Source of the DNA: Paractinoplanes lichenicola
GTDB lineage: Bacteria > Actinomycetota > Actinomycetes > Mycobacteriales > Micromonosporaceae
NCBI RefSeq assembly: GCF_016785085.1
Contig: NZ_JAENHO010000002.1
Location: 806,001 to 870,000, forward strand
Reading direction: 5' to 3'
Length of the DNA stretch: 64,000 nucleotides
Shown: piece after piece, positions 1 to 8,267 of the stretch
Numbering within the stretch: position 1 is the first letter of the stretch
Layout: each line of letters opens with the position of its first letter
Notes under the pieces: generated by a model
The model's input: only the letters and a program-made list of their open reading frames with translations
What the model was told of the DNA's origin: nothing
Database searches by the model: none
Made by a program: the position numbers and the translations under genes

Positions 1-21
1 GCGATCGATGAGAGGGAAACT

Positions 22-1650
22 GTGACATCGAGATGGAGAAAGGCCGGGCTGGCGGTCCTCGCCGCCACCGTGACCTTCGCCGGGACGTACGGGGTGACGA
101 GGTCCGCCTCGGCCGACGTCGTGGCCGAGTTGAACGCCTCGCAGCTGGTGGCCGACATGGGCGCCGGCTGGAACCTAGGCAACGCGCTGGAGGCCAGCAA
201 CAACGGCATCCCCAGCGAGACGGCCTGGGGCAACCCGGTCGTGACGCAGGCCCTGATCGACCGGGTGCGGGCCTCGGGCTTCAAGACGATCCGGATCCCG
301 GTCTCGTATCTGGGGAACATCGGGGCCGGCCCGAACTACACGGTGAACGCCGCCTGGCTCAACCGGATCAAGGAGGTCGTGGACTACGCCCACGGCCGGG
401 GCCTGTACGTGCTGATCAACATGCACGGGGACGGCTACAAGACGGTCACCGGGTCGTGGCTCATCTGCGACGCGGCCGACCAGACCACGATCAAGGACAA
501 GTATCAGAAGGTCTGGCAGCAGGTCGCGACCAAGTTCCAGGGCTACAACGACCACCTGATCTTCGAGTCCATGAACGAGAACTTCGACGGCCAGTACGGC
601 AACCCGACCCAGCCGTGCTACTCGAACATCAACGCGTACAACCAGATCTTTGTGGACACCGTACGGCGGACCGGTGGGACCAACGCGTCGCGCTGGCTGC
701 TGACGCCGGGCTGGAACACGAACATCGACCACACCGTGGGCAGCGGCTTCGTGCTCCCGACCGACCAGTACCGGTCGTCGACCATCCCCGCCAACGAGCA
801 GCGGATCATGATCTCCGTCCACTACTACGACCCTTGGGACTTCGCGGGCCAGGAGGACGGCACGATCACGCAGTGGGGCGCGGGGGCGACCAACCCGGCC
901 AAGAAGTCGACGTGGGGTCAGGAAGACTTCATGGACGGCCAGCTGAAGAAGATGTACGACAAGTTCGTCACGCGCGGCTATCCGGTGTTCGTCGGCGAGT
1001 ACGGCTCGATCGACAAGACGACGTACGACTCCACGAACAACCGCTACCGTGCGGACTACGCGCGCACCCTGGTGGCCACGGCCAAGAAGTACGGCGCGGC
1101 CACCGCCTACTGGGACAACGGCTGGAACGGGCAGCACGGGTTCGGGCTGTTCAATCGCAGCTCCGCCACGGTGACTCAGCAGGGCATCATCGACGCCATC
1201 ATGGGCGCCGTCGGCGGCACCTCGCCCACCACGCCGCCCGTGACCACGCCCCCGGCTACGACGCCGCCCGCGACCACCCCGCCGGCCACCACGCCTCCGG
1301 CTACCACGCCGCCCGCCACTACGCCGCCCGCTGGTAACGGTGCCTGCCGGGTCAGCAGCACGGTCAACGCGTGGAACTCCGGCCTGACCAACTCCATCAC
1401 CGTCACGAACACGGGCACCACCGCCGTCAACGGCTGGTCGCTGGTCTTCACCCTGGCTGCCGGGCAGAGCATCGTCGGCGGGTGGAACGCGAATTACGCG
1501 CCGGCCAGCGGCACGGTGACCGCGTCCAACGTCAGCTACAACGGGACCCTCGCGCCTGGCGCCTCGACCGGCATCGGCTATCAGGCCAACCACACCGGCA
1601 ACGCCGCGGCCCCCACCGGTTTCCGGCTCAACGGCGTCGCCTGCAGCTGA
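22..1650 (+). CDS. Secreted GH5 endoglucanase with C-terminal CBM2
   Basis: Extracellular cellulase that would cut internal beta-1,4-glucan bonds. The 542-residue product opens with a basic stretch and hydrophobic signal peptide (about residues 1-31, ending in SASA). A GH5 TIM barrel follows to about residue 395. The acid/base Glu is visible in FESMNEN near residue 180 and the nucleophile Glu in VFVGEYGSID near 325. A linker of repeated ATTPP units (about 402-438) leads to a family 2 cellulose-binding module with its two terminal cysteines (CRVSS...GVACS). The GTG start is chosen because GAGAGGGA lies a few bases upstream and it places the signal peptide at the N-terminus. The upstream promoter is cut off by the window edge, so control by the LacI regulator at 37.8 kb cannot be judged. 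Confidence 0.95.
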   Translation: MTSRWRKAGLAVLAATVTFAGTYGVTRSASADVVAELNASQLVADMGAGWNLGNALEASNNGIPSETAWGNPVVTQALIDRVRASGFKTIRIPVSYLGNIGAGPNYTVNAAWLNRIKEVVDYAHGRGLYVLINMHGDGYKTVTGSWLICDAADQTTIKDKYQKVWQQVATKFQGYNDHLIFESMNENFDGQYGNPTQPCYSNINAYNQIFVDTVRRTGGTNASRWLLTPGWNTNIDHTVGSGFVLPTDQYRSSTIPANEQRIMISVHYYDPWDFAGQEDGTITQWGAGATNPAKKSTWGQEDFMDGQLKKMYDKFVTRGYPVFVGEYGSIDKTTYDSTNNRYRADYARTLVATAKKYGAATAYWDNGWNGQHGFGLFNRSSATVTQQGIIDAIMGAVGGTSPTTPPVTTPPATTPPATTPPATTPPATTPPATTPPAGNGACRVSSTVNAWNSGLTNSITVTNTGTTAVNGWSLVFTLAAGQSIVGGWNANYAPASGTVTASNVSYNGTLAPGASTGIGYQANHTGNAAAPTGFRLNGVACS

Positions 1651-1691
1651 CCGCGTAGCCGCGTCGTCACGGACCGTACCTCGTCGCCTCG

Positions 1692-1729
1692 CCGAGAAAA
1701 TCTGGTCGCTGGAGACTAGACTTTCTCGG
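1692..1729 (+). terminator. Hairpin terminator after the cellulase gene
   Basis: Two 16-base arms, 1692-1707 and 1714-1729, pair around a 6-base loop with only two G-T type mismatches. It lies 42 bases past the cellulase stop. No strong T run follows, as is usual for high-GC actinomycetes. Confidence 0.7.
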
Positions 1730-1880
1730 TGGGGCTGGGTAACGTTGCCTCCGTTGACGCAGATATCGGGATAAAACGCCGATGAAGCAGGCCGAGCGTC
1801 AAGCAGGGCCCGGATCACTTCGTGGCTCGCTCGGCCCTCGCGGTGGAAAGGCATCACCGCGTCAAGAAGTTCGCGCAAGG

Positions 1881-1996
1881 CAAGACCTTGACGAAGTTCC
1901 AGGTCAAGGCAAGGCAGGACAAGACCTTGACGTTTTTCCAGGTCAGGGCATGCACGGCAAGACCTTGGCGTAAGTCCAGGCCAGGGCAACCGCAGG
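1881..1996. repeat. Three imperfect tandem repeats of 38-39 bp
   Basis: Units begin at 1881, 1920 and 1958 with CAAGACCTTG and each contains a TCCAGG(T/C)CA block about 18 bases later. The stretch 1730-2200 has no convincing gene: the short open frames across it are repeat-encoded and lack a ribosome binding site or recognisable product. Copies diverge progressively, the third most. Confidence 0.6.
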
Positions 1997-2204
1997 CAGG
2001 GCCGATGCAGGTTCGGGGCTCCGCCTGAAGCAAGTAGGTGCGGGGGCCATGAAGTCGCGTGGGCTCCGGCACCGCCCGCAAGAGTGCAGAGAAGTAGAGG
2101 AAAGGGAGGGCTGGACACCGTTGGATCGCCCGCCGCCAGGACGTAGTCCGAGTTACGCGGTGGACACCGTAGTCCCATCGAATGAGAGGTGGTCTCCGGT
2201 CACG

Positions 2205-2340
2205 CTTACGCGATCCTCGCACCCCATATCGCCCAGAGCGATGCGGTGCGGAAAAGAGAACCCGGCGAACCTGCCGGTAGATGGTGAATTCAACCTGTAA
2301 TCCCGGGCCCCGGCGCTACCCGCGCCGGGGCCCTCGTCAT
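2205..2340 (+). other. Possible structured leader with hairpin upstream of the MerR-like gene
   Basis: This non-coding stretch is purine-rich and less GC-rich than the genes around it. It ends in a hairpin with an 11-bp perfect stem, 2305-2315 with 2323-2333, and a 7-base loop. The hairpin stops 18 bases before the ATG of the MerR-like gene, so it would sit in that gene's leader as an attenuator or terminate a short upstream transcript. I could not match it to a known riboswitch class. Confidence 0.4.
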
Positions 2341-2350
2341 GAGGACATGA

Positions 2351-2656
2351 ATGGCCCGATCCGAAGACATGCTTGACGACGACGATTACCCCGCCTACAC
2401 GATGGGCCGCGCCGCGGAGATCGTGGGCGCCTCGCAGGACTTCCTGCGTCGGCTCGACGAGGCGAAGCTGTTCACCCCGTTCCGCTCGGCCGGTGGGCAC
2501 CGCCGCTACTCCCGCTATCAGCTGCGGCTCGCCGTGCGGGCCCGCGAAATGGTCGACCAGGGCACCGCCCTCGAATCCGCTTGCCGCATCATCATCCTCG
2601 AGGACCAGCTCGAAGAGGCCCTCCGCATCAACCGCGACCTCCAGGCCGGCCAGTAG
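2351..2656 (+). CDS. MerR-type helix-turn-helix regulator
   Basis: Small DNA-binding protein of 101 residues. The MerR helix-turn-helix and wing cover about residues 17-65 (TMGRAAEIVG..., then AGGHRRYSRYQLR). A short dimerisation helix follows (EDQLEEALRINRDL). No effector domain or metal-binding cysteines are present, so it is a minimal MerR protein of the kind common in actinomycetes; the signal is unknown. The ATG at 2351 is preceded by GAGGA. The leader has a strong hairpin just upstream (2305-2333), which may control its expression. Confidence 0.85.
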   Translation: MARSEDMLDDDDYPAYTMGRAAEIVGASQDFLRRLDEAKLFTPFRSAGGHRRYSRYQLRLAVRAREMVDQGTALESACRIIILEDQLEEALRINRDLQAGQ

Positions 2657-2733
2657 CCGCCCGACCCCGCACCTCACGGTCCTTCTCCATTGGAGAGGGG
2701 CCGTTTCGCATTCCCGAGCGGGGTCGGGGAGAG

Positions 2734-3024
2734 TCAGAGGTCGGAGTCGCGCTCGCGGATTGCGGTGGTCAGCGACTTGAGGAACTCGGGGTTGTCGTCG
2801 GGGGCCACGAAGACCGGGCGCGAGCGCAGCGGTACGGCGACGACCGGCCGCCCCTTGACGAACCAGGCGATCGCCCCGATCGGTGAGATCAGCAGGATCG
2901 CGAACATCCACGCGGCCCACGGGGCGGTGCGGATGGCGCTCTCGTCGGCGCGGAGGCAGTCGACCAGGGCGATGAGCACCAGCGCGACGTCGAGCATCAA
3001 CAGCAGAGCGATTACCTGAGCCAT
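2734..3024 (-). CDS. Small membrane protein, PLDc_N type
   Basis: A 96-residue protein with two hydrophobic segments (about residues 3-24 and 36-57) separated by a short charged loop. The pattern MLDVALVLIALVDC, then the second helix with SPIGAIAWFVKGRP, matches the phospholipase-D N-terminal-like (PLDc_N) family. That family has two transmembrane helices and no catalytic activity of its own. The C-terminal 35 residues are cytosolic and polar. Function is unknown; it stands alone between the MerR-like gene and a degenerate repeat region. Confidence 0.8.
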   Translation of the reverse strand: MAQVIALLLMLDVALVLIALVDCLRADESAIRTAPWAAWMFAILLISPIGAIAWFVKGRPVVAVPLRSRPVFVAPDDNPEFLKSLTTAIRERDSDL

Positions 3025-3094
3025 GGCACAAACGATCCCGGCGGAAGGCGTGATCCGGGGGTCCCGGACGGGTGCCGTTCAGGAAGGAGACGCC

Positions 3095-3180
3095 CAGATG
3101 GAAGGAGGCGCCCGGATGGAAGGGGGCCCGGATGGGAGGACGCACCGGGCGCCCGGATGGGAGGACGCACCGGGCGGACG
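3095..3180. repeat. GC-rich direct repeats including a perfect 25-bp duplication
   Basis: Positions 3127-3151 and 3152-3176 are identical 25-bp copies beginning CCCGGATGGGAGG. Shorter degenerate copies (CGCCCGGATGG) precede them. The repeats fill the 227-bp gap between the PLDc_N-type gene and the esterase pseudogene, where nothing else is visible. Confidence 0.7.
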
Positions 3181-3251
3181 CAGGCCCGGGCGGACGGAGG
3201 CGCCTGGGCGAGTGCTGCGAAGGGAAGCGGCACCCGCCCGGGCGGCCAGAA

Positions 3252-4024
3252 CTACAGCGCGCTTACCAGGGCCGGCAGGTAGCCGTTGGTGTAGCCGCTG
3301 AGGTTGGGGTGGAAGGAGTTCTGCGGGGGCGTCACGGTGAGGCCGTGCAGGTAGGGGCTCGGCGAGCAGATGCCGTGGCCGGCGAACTCGTCGCGCACGT
3401 CGGAGAAGGTGAAGCCGGCCGCCCCGGCCCGGGCTGCGATCACCTCGTTGAGCACCTGGGCGCCCTCGTTGAGCGAGCGCCGCTTGGGCAGGCTCATGCC
3501 GGCGATCCCGCACGACGCCGACGAGGTGTCGAACAGTGTGGGATAGCCGAGGACGATCACCCGCGCGTCGGGGGCCTTGCGCTTGATGGCCGCGTACGTC
3601 GCGTCGAGCTTGGCCGGGAGTGTGGACGTGATGTCCGTACGGGCGGAATTGACCTTGGCCGCGCAGGCCGCGTCGGTGCCGACTTGGCAGCCCAGCACGG
3701 TCGAGGCGAAGCCCGCGTCGTTGCCGCCGATCGTGATGCTGATCAGGTCGGCCGTTCTGCTGAGAAACGCACCTGCAGATTCCGTACGTCGGAGGTCTCG
3801 GCCCCGCCGCAGCTGAGGTCGGTGTACGACTTGGGCTTGGTGCGCGCCGCCCACTGGCCCGGGTAGCCCTGGGCGCTGCGGAAGCACAGGATGCTCTGGC
3901 CGGGCGCGCCGACTCCCGAGGAGTAGGAGTCGCCGAGCGCGACGTAATCGATCGACGAGGCCGCGGTGGCGGGGGCGGCGAGTGTGAACGTCAACAGGGT
4001 GGTGGTGACCAGACTGGCGAACAT
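3252..4024 (-). pseudogene. Secreted SGNH-family esterase, frameshifted
   Basis: Extracellular SGNH/GDSL-type lipase-esterase. The first part reads from an ATG at 4024 (GGAGG upstream), with a signal peptide ending TAAS and block I GDSYSSG. Frame is lost near 3765-3775. The rest continues in another frame with block III GGNDAGF and the C-terminal catalytic His in NSFHPNLSGY. The span is 773 bases; one extra base would give a 257-residue protein of normal family length with all four blocks. The likely missing base is in the short T run read on the minus strand at about 3766-3770. This may be a true mutation or a sequencing error, since both flanking segments are otherwise intact. Confidence 0.85.
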
Positions 4025-4056
4025 GGGGTGGCCTCCGGTCCGGGTGGGAAAGGAAG

Positions 4057-4070
4057 CCGGAGCGCTCCGG
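4057..4070. promoter_or_regulatory. 14-bp perfect palindrome with AGCGCT core upstream of the esterase
   Basis: CCGGAGCGCTCCGG is fully symmetric and lies about 33 bases before the esterase start. Its AGCGCT core matches the LacI-type operators at 38839, 38942 and 47116, but the flanks differ. It is a possible, unproven member of that regulon. Confidence 0.4.
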
Positions 4071-4138
4071 TTACCGAACAGTAATTCAGGTCGCGAACTA
4101 AAGACAGACGGTGACTTTGCCGTTACAGAGTAGTAACG
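4070..4138. promoter_or_regulatory. Paired GTTAC-N6-GTAA inverted repeats
   Basis: Two similar sites occur in the esterase/4244 divergent region: GTTACCGAACAGTAAT at 4070-4085 and GTTACAGAGTAGTAAC at 4122-4137. They share half-sites and a 6-base spacer and are 52 bp apart, about five helical turns. This suggests a cooperative operator for one dimeric repressor. The regulator is not identified. Confidence 0.45.
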
Positions 4139-4243
4139 TGCATCGATGTGACCTGCGTCGATGGCACGCTGTGACAGAAGACTCACACGAGGGCCACAGC
4201 CGATCTTCAGGCTGTCCTCAGGCCGCGCGACTACGTTCCTCAC

Positions 4244-4627
4244 ATGGAAGAAGAACGGGCACGGCGGATAGTCGACACGCTGCGAGCGCGCAACGTCTTC
4301 GCCCATGTGAAGCTGCCGCAGGCCGGCATCACGCAGTACGGCATCCGCGTCACGCTGACCGACGGCCGCGAGGCGATCTGGGACAACGACGGCACGGCCG
4401 GTCTCGAGGCCCAGATCATGCGGAACGGCATCCTCGTCGGCTTCGTCCCCTCGATCCCCGAGTCGGAGAATTTCGGCGACGGCCAGATCGTCGAGGCGAT
4501 CGCCACCGCCGATTACGACCGCCCGGTCGGCCGGTCCAGCCCCTCCTCGTCACCGCGGCCCGCGCCCAACCGGGCCCCGGCCCCCGTGTCGCTGGCTCAG
4601 CGGCTCAGGAGCGGCTTCCGAAACTAA
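4244..4627 (+). CDS. Hypothetical protein with proline/serine-rich tail
   Basis: Unrecognised 127-residue protein. Residues 1-90 look like a compact alpha/beta domain (GITQYGIRVTLTDGREAIWDNDGTAGL, then a hydrophobic GILVGFVPSIP). Residues 92-117 are a disordered Pro/Ser/Ala tail ending in a basic segment. There is no signal peptide or membrane helix. It is divergent from the esterase and shares the palindrome-bearing intergenic region. No strong ribosome binding site precedes the ATG. Codon use is typical of the window, supporting a real gene. Confidence 0.65.
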   Translation: MEEERARRIVDTLRARNVFAHVKLPQAGITQYGIRVTLTDGREAIWDNDGTAGLEAQIMRNGILVGFVPSIPESENFGDGQIVEAIATADYDRPVGRSSPSSSPRPAPNRAPAPVSLAQRLRSGFRN

Positions 4628-4711
4628 GCAGTCCGGGCGGCTCAAAAGCGGTTTCCGCAATGAGAAGAGCTGGCCCGCAATGAGAAAGAGCTGGTCCGGA
4701 GTCAGAAAGAG

Positions 4712-6628
4712 CTAGTCCGGGCTGATCATGTCGATCAGGCGGTCCAGTGCCACCGGCCACAGCTCCGGCGTCAGATTCGCCAGCAGCGTCTCGGCCAGCG
4801 CGTGGGCCACCATGTCGACCTGTGCTTGCACCGCGGGATCAAGGGGCACGACGGGCGCCGGCGGTTCGGGGGAAGGGGGTTCCTCCACCGCCGGCGCCAC
4901 GACGGCGACCGGCGGCCCGGCGACGGCACCCAGCGGCCCGGCGACGGCACCCGGCTGCGCCACGACGGTCCCCGGCGGCCGGGCGACGGCACCCGGCTGC
5001 GTCACGACGGCATCCTGCGCCGCGACGACGGCGACCTGCGCCGCGACCACGGCGACCGGCGCCGCGACGGCAACGGGCGGCGCGGCGGCCGGCGGCTCGA
5101 AGAAGGGCAGATCCTCCGGCGCCCCCACCAGGTGCAGATGCCCGGTGGCCCGGGTCAGCGCCGTGTAGAGCAGCCGATGCCCGCGCGGATCGTCGTCGAC
5201 GATGAACCCCGGCTCGACCACGATCGCCGCGTCGAACTCGAGCCCCTTCGCCTCGTGCGGCCCCAGCAGCGTGATCGCCGGGCCGCGCTCGTCGCCGGGA
5301 GCCGCCCGCCACGGCAGCTCTTCCGCCCGCAGCAGCGTCTCCACCTCGTCACGGCAGCGGGCGGGGCAGATGATCGCGACCGAGCGCCCGTCGGCGGCGT
5401 GGTCGGCCGCCGCCGCCACCGCGACCGTCGCGCGGCCCTCCGGGTCCACCGGCGCGATCACCGGGTCGGCCGGCCCCTCCCGTACGGTGGTGGGTGGTTG
5501 CACGCTCGGCGCCGCGGTCGGCAGCAGCTCGGCCGCCAGCTCGAAGATCTGCCGGGGCACGCGATAGCCGAAGCGCAGCTCGCGATGCACGTGCGGCATC
5601 GCCGAGGGCAGGTGCGCGAGCACGTCGTGCCAGTCGTCGCGGGCCCACGGGCCGGTCGACTGGGCCATGTCGCCGACCACGGTCAGCGAGCCGTTGGCCG
5701 AGCGGCGCGAGACCGCCCGCAGCTGCATGGGTGAGAGGTCCTGCGCCTCGTCCACCACCACATGGGCGTACGCCGGCGGCTCCTGACCCGACAAATGCTC
5801 GGCCTCGTCGAGCAGCGGCAGGTCGGCCTCGCTGAACGGCGGCTCCTCGCCGTCCACCCGATACAGCGCGTTGATCTCGCGGTCGGTGAACTCGCCGCCC
5901 GCCGCCGCCGTCAGCAGCGCCCGCGAGCCGAACAGCTCGGCCAGGAACGTCGCCGCGTCGAACTCGGGCCACAGCCGGTCGGCCAGCATGTCGGCCGCCT
6001 CGAGGATCAGCTTCGGGTCCTGCGTGCCCGACACCAGCGCGGCCCGCAGCAGCCGCCGCCGGTCACCCGCGGTCGCCTCGCTCGCCTTGGCCATGACGAT
6101 CACGCGCTGGATCGCCGCCGGGTCGAGGGTCACGACCTTTCCCCGTACGGCGATCAGGGCCGGCACCTTGGCCCGCTGCTCCCGGTGCTTCTCGAGCGCG
6201 CGGCCGAGCAGACCCGCCATCCGGGCCTCGCCCTTGAGCCGGGTCACGTGCGGCGCCTCGGGACGGCCGGTGGACGCCTTGGGCAGCAGCGCGTCGATCG
6301 AGCAGTGGGCGACTCCCGCGCAGCCCCACCCGTCGAGCAGCCCGCGGGTGCGCTGGGCGAACGCCGGCGACGGCCCGACCACCAGCACCTCGGGCGCGGT
6401 CAGGCCCAGGTCGGCCGGGCCGAGCAGCCAGGCCACCCGGCGCAGGGCGGTGTCGGTCTTGCCGGTGCCGGGACCGCCCTGGATGATCAGCACGCTCTCG
6501 GGCGCGGTGCGGACGAGCTCGTCCTGGTCGGCGCGGATGGTCGCGACGAAATCCGGGCCGGCCTCGGCGACGGCACCGGCCATCTCGACCAGCAAGGGGT
6601 CGTCCGGAGGACCCTCTCCGGCGGTCAA
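4712..6628 (-). CDS. HelD/UvrD-like superfamily I helicase-type ATPase
   Basis: Superfamily I ATPase of about 638 residues. The Q-like motif and Walker A (QGGPGTGKTDTALRR) lie near the N-terminus, Walker B/DEAQ in VVVDEAQDLSPMQLR, motif III in VVGDMAQST, motif V in GPHEAKGLEFDAAIV and motif VI in LYTALTRATGHLHLVG. It resembles HelD, the RNA-polymerase-recycling factor, but lacks the long N-terminal coiled-coil arm, so RNAP binding is doubtful. Residues near 500-590 form a low-complexity tract of AVV, GAV and AQP repeats before a C-terminal helix. The TTG at 6628 starts 3 bases after the DUF6510 stop and has GAAGG upstream. A later ATG in EMAGAV is an alternative start. Confidence 0.8.
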   Translation of the reverse strand: MTAGEGPPDDPLLVEMAGAVAEAGPDFVATIRADQDELVRTAPESVLIIQGGPGTGKTDTALRRVAWLLGPADLGLTAPEVLVVGPSPAFAQRTRGLLDGWGCAGVAHCSIDALLPKASTGRPEAPHVTRLKGEARMAGLLGRALEKHREQRAKVPALIAVRGKVVTLDPAAIQRVIVMAKASEATAGDRRRLLRAALVSGTQDPKLILEAADMLADRLWPEFDAATFLAELFGSRALLTAAAGGEFTDREINALYRVDGEEPPFSEADLPLLDEAEHLSGQEPPAYAHVVVDEAQDLSPMQLRAVSRRSANGSLTVVGDMAQSTGPWARDDWHDVLAHLPSAMPHVHRELRFGYRVPRQIFELAAELLPTAAPSVQPPTTVREGPADPVIAPVDPEGRATVAVAAAADHAADGRSVAIICPARCRDEVETLLRAEELPWRAAPGDERGPAITLLGPHEAKGLEFDAAIVVEPGFIVDDDPRGHRLLYTALTRATGHLHLVGAPEDLPFFEPPAAAPPVAVAAPVAVVAAQVAVVAAQDAVVTQPGAVARPPGTVVAQPGAVAGPLGAVAGPPVAVVAPAVEEPPSPEPPAPVVPLDPAVQAQVDMVAHALAETLLANLTPELWPVALDRLIDMISPD

Positions 6629-6630
6629 CG

Positions 6631-6900
6631 TCAGCTGCCTTCGAGCGGCACTTCGAGCCGTACGCTGCCGCGCAGGTCGAGGAAGACCCGGTCCGGCGCG
6701 CGTACGACGGTGATCACGACGTCCTCGCAGTTCGGGCAGCGCGCCACCAGGCCCGGCGACTGGTGCCAGAGCAGCAGCGTGCCGACGGCGTCGGTGTGGG
6801 TGCAGCCCGCGCACAGGTAACGGGCCGCGGTCACGTCCACGGCGAAGATCTCGCGCAGGTCGCCGGCCATCGCGTTGCCGTCGAGCGGTGTCCCGTCCAT
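6631..6900 (-). CDS. DUF6510 zinc-ribbon-like protein
   Basis: An 89-residue protein with two CxxC pairs (CAGC near residue 31 and CPNC near 59) that probably bind zinc as a ribbon. It begins MDGTPLDGNAMAGDL, typical of DUF6510. Its ATG overlaps the stop codon of the upstream flavoprotein gene by one base. It is therefore translated in the molybdoenzyme/flavoprotein operon, and the same trio is common in actinobacteria. A role in assembly or as a small partner of the redox pair is inference. Confidence 0.85.
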   Translation of the reverse strand: MDGTPLDGNAMAGDLREIFAVDVTAARYLCAGCTHTDAVGTLLLWHQSPGLVARCPNCEDVVITVVRAPDRVFLDLRGSVRLEVPLEGS

Positions 6901-7655
6901 CACGACGTACCCCCGAAGCGTTCGGTGCGGATCCGGCGCGGGTCGTGACCGAGCGCCACCAGGATGTCGGCGGCGGTCTCGACGAACGTGGTGGGACCGC
7001 AGACGTAGCAGTCCGGCTCGAAGTCCGGCGGCCAACCGTACGTGTTCAGCGCGGCCACGTCGATCCTCTTCGGGGGCGAGGGCCAGCCGTCCGGCGTCTT
7101 GCGCGTGTAGACGAAGTGAACGTCCAGCCCGGCGTCATCCCGTACGCGGCGGCGCAGCTCGTCGGCGTAGAGCACGTCCTCCGGCGTACGGACCGAATAG
7201 ATGAGCCGGAACGGGTGCTTGCCGCCCGCCGTGGCCCGGGCGCGCACCATCGCCATCAGGGGCACCACGCCCGAGCCGCCGCCGATCAGCAGCACCGGCG
7301 CCGGCTGCTTGTCGCGCCAGACGAACCAGCCGCCGACCGGGCCGCGCAGCTCGATCTGCTCGCCCGGCTCGACCACGTCGGTCAGGTAGGGTGACACCTC
7401 GCCGTCGTCGAGCCGCTGGATCGTCAGCTCGACCTTGCCCTCGGGATGCGGCCAGGCCGAGGCGATCGAGTAGCTGCGCTGCGCGCGATACCCGTCCTCG
7501 GCGGTCAGCCGCACGTCGATGTGCTGGCCGGGCAGGTGACCCGGCCAGTCCGGCACGTCGAGCACGAGCGTGCGTGCCGTCGACGTCTCCCACCGGGCCT
7601 CGGCCAGCGTCGCCGCCCGCCAGGTCAGTCGCCCTGATACCGCTGCTCGTGCCAT
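6900..7655 (-). CDS. Ferredoxin/flavodoxin-NADP reductase-like flavoprotein
   Basis: A 251-residue oxidoreductase with an FAD-binding beta barrel (RSYSIAS near residues 60-67) and a C-terminal nucleotide-binding domain (GGGSGVVPLMAM near 113, then CGPTTFVE near 215). No [2Fe-2S] domain is attached. It would pass electrons from NAD(P)H to an acceptor, or the reverse. Its start overlaps the sulfite-oxidase-like gene by 31 bases and it overlaps DUF6510 by one. The three genes are thus probably one transcript, and this protein is the likely electron partner of the molybdoenzyme. Confidence 0.9.
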   Translation of the reverse strand: MARAAVSGRLTWRAATLAEARWETSTARTLVLDVPDWPGHLPGQHIDVRLTAEDGYRAQRSYSIASAWPHPEGKVELTIQRLDDGEVSPYLTDVVEPGEQIELRGPVGGWFVWRDKQPAPVLLIGGGSGVVPLMAMVRARATAGGKHPFRLIYSVRTPEDVLYADELRRRVRDDAGLDVHFVYTRKTPDGWPSPPKRIDVAALNTYGWPPDFEPDCYVCGPTTFVETAADILVALGHDPRRIRTERFGGTS

Positions 7656-8224
7656 GGGTCTCCGTACATGTGGTAGCCCGCGGCCTCCCAGAAGCCGGGC
7701 TCGTCCTCGGGCATCAGCTGCAGGCCGTTGACCCACTTCGCCGATTTCCAGAAATAGAGGTGCGGAACGACCAGCCGGGCCGGGCCACCGTGCTCGGGCT
7801 GGAGATCCTCACCATCGAACTTGTACGCCACCCACGCCTTGCCGTCGAGCAGATCTTCCATCGGTACGTTGGTGGTGTACCCGCCGAAGCTGTGCACCAT
7901 GGTGTAGTCGGCGGCCGACTCGACGTTCTCGAGCAGCGTGTCGAGCGAGACCCCGCGCCAGGTCGTGCCGAGCTTCGACCACTTGGTCACGCAGTGGATG
8001 TCGACCGTGACGTCCTCGGCCGGCAGCGCCTGGAACTCCGCCCAGTTCCAGCTCGTCTTCTCGCCGGTCTCCGTGGTGATGGTGAAGCGCCAGCGATCGA
8101 GCGGGATGCGCGGGGTCGGCCCGGCCGACAGCACCGGGAAGTCGTGGGTCAGGTATTGACCGGGCGGCAGGCCCGGCACCGACTCGCGGCGCCGGCCTCC
8201 GAATCCTCTGGAGATGATGCCCAT
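7625..8224 (-). CDS. Sulfite-oxidase-like molybdopterin-dependent oxidoreductase
   Basis: A 199-residue cytoplasmic protein with the single SUOX/MsrP-type molybdopterin fold. The conserved molybdenum-ligand cysteine is in DIHCVTKWSKLGTTWRGV near residue 78, and GGPARLVVPHLYFWKSAKWV is the usual C-terminal block. There is no Tat signal, haem domain or dimerisation domain, so it is the short single-domain form. It is first in the operon with the flavoprotein and DUF6510, suggesting an NAD(P)H-coupled reduction rather than sulfite oxidation. The substrate is unknown. The ATG at 8224 is clear. Confidence 0.9.
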   Translation of the reverse strand: MGIISRGFGGRRRESVPGLPPGQYLTHDFPVLSAGPTPRIPLDRWRFTITTETGEKTSWNWAEFQALPAEDVTVDIHCVTKWSKLGTTWRGVSLDTLLENVESAADYTMVHSFGGYTTNVPMEDLLDGKAWVAYKFDGEDLQPEHGGPARLVVPHLYFWKSAKWVNGLQLMPEDEPGFWEAAGYHMYGDPWHEQRYQGD

Positions 8225-8267
8225 GGTTGATGAGTAAACCGCATGATCATTTCCGGGGACAGCGCTC

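Noticed and set aside
1782..2028. Small Lys/Gln-rich frames over the 38-bp repeats
   Set aside because: They are repeat-encoded, lack a ribosome binding site and overlap each other in two frames.
175..2178. Long minus-strand frame across the cellulase gene
   Set aside because: Shadow of the GH5 gene in high-GC DNA; Arg/Gly/Val-rich with no domain.
2049..2300. 83-codon frame upstream of the MerR-like gene
   Set aside because: No ribosome binding site and no coding bias; more likely leader or non-coding RNA.
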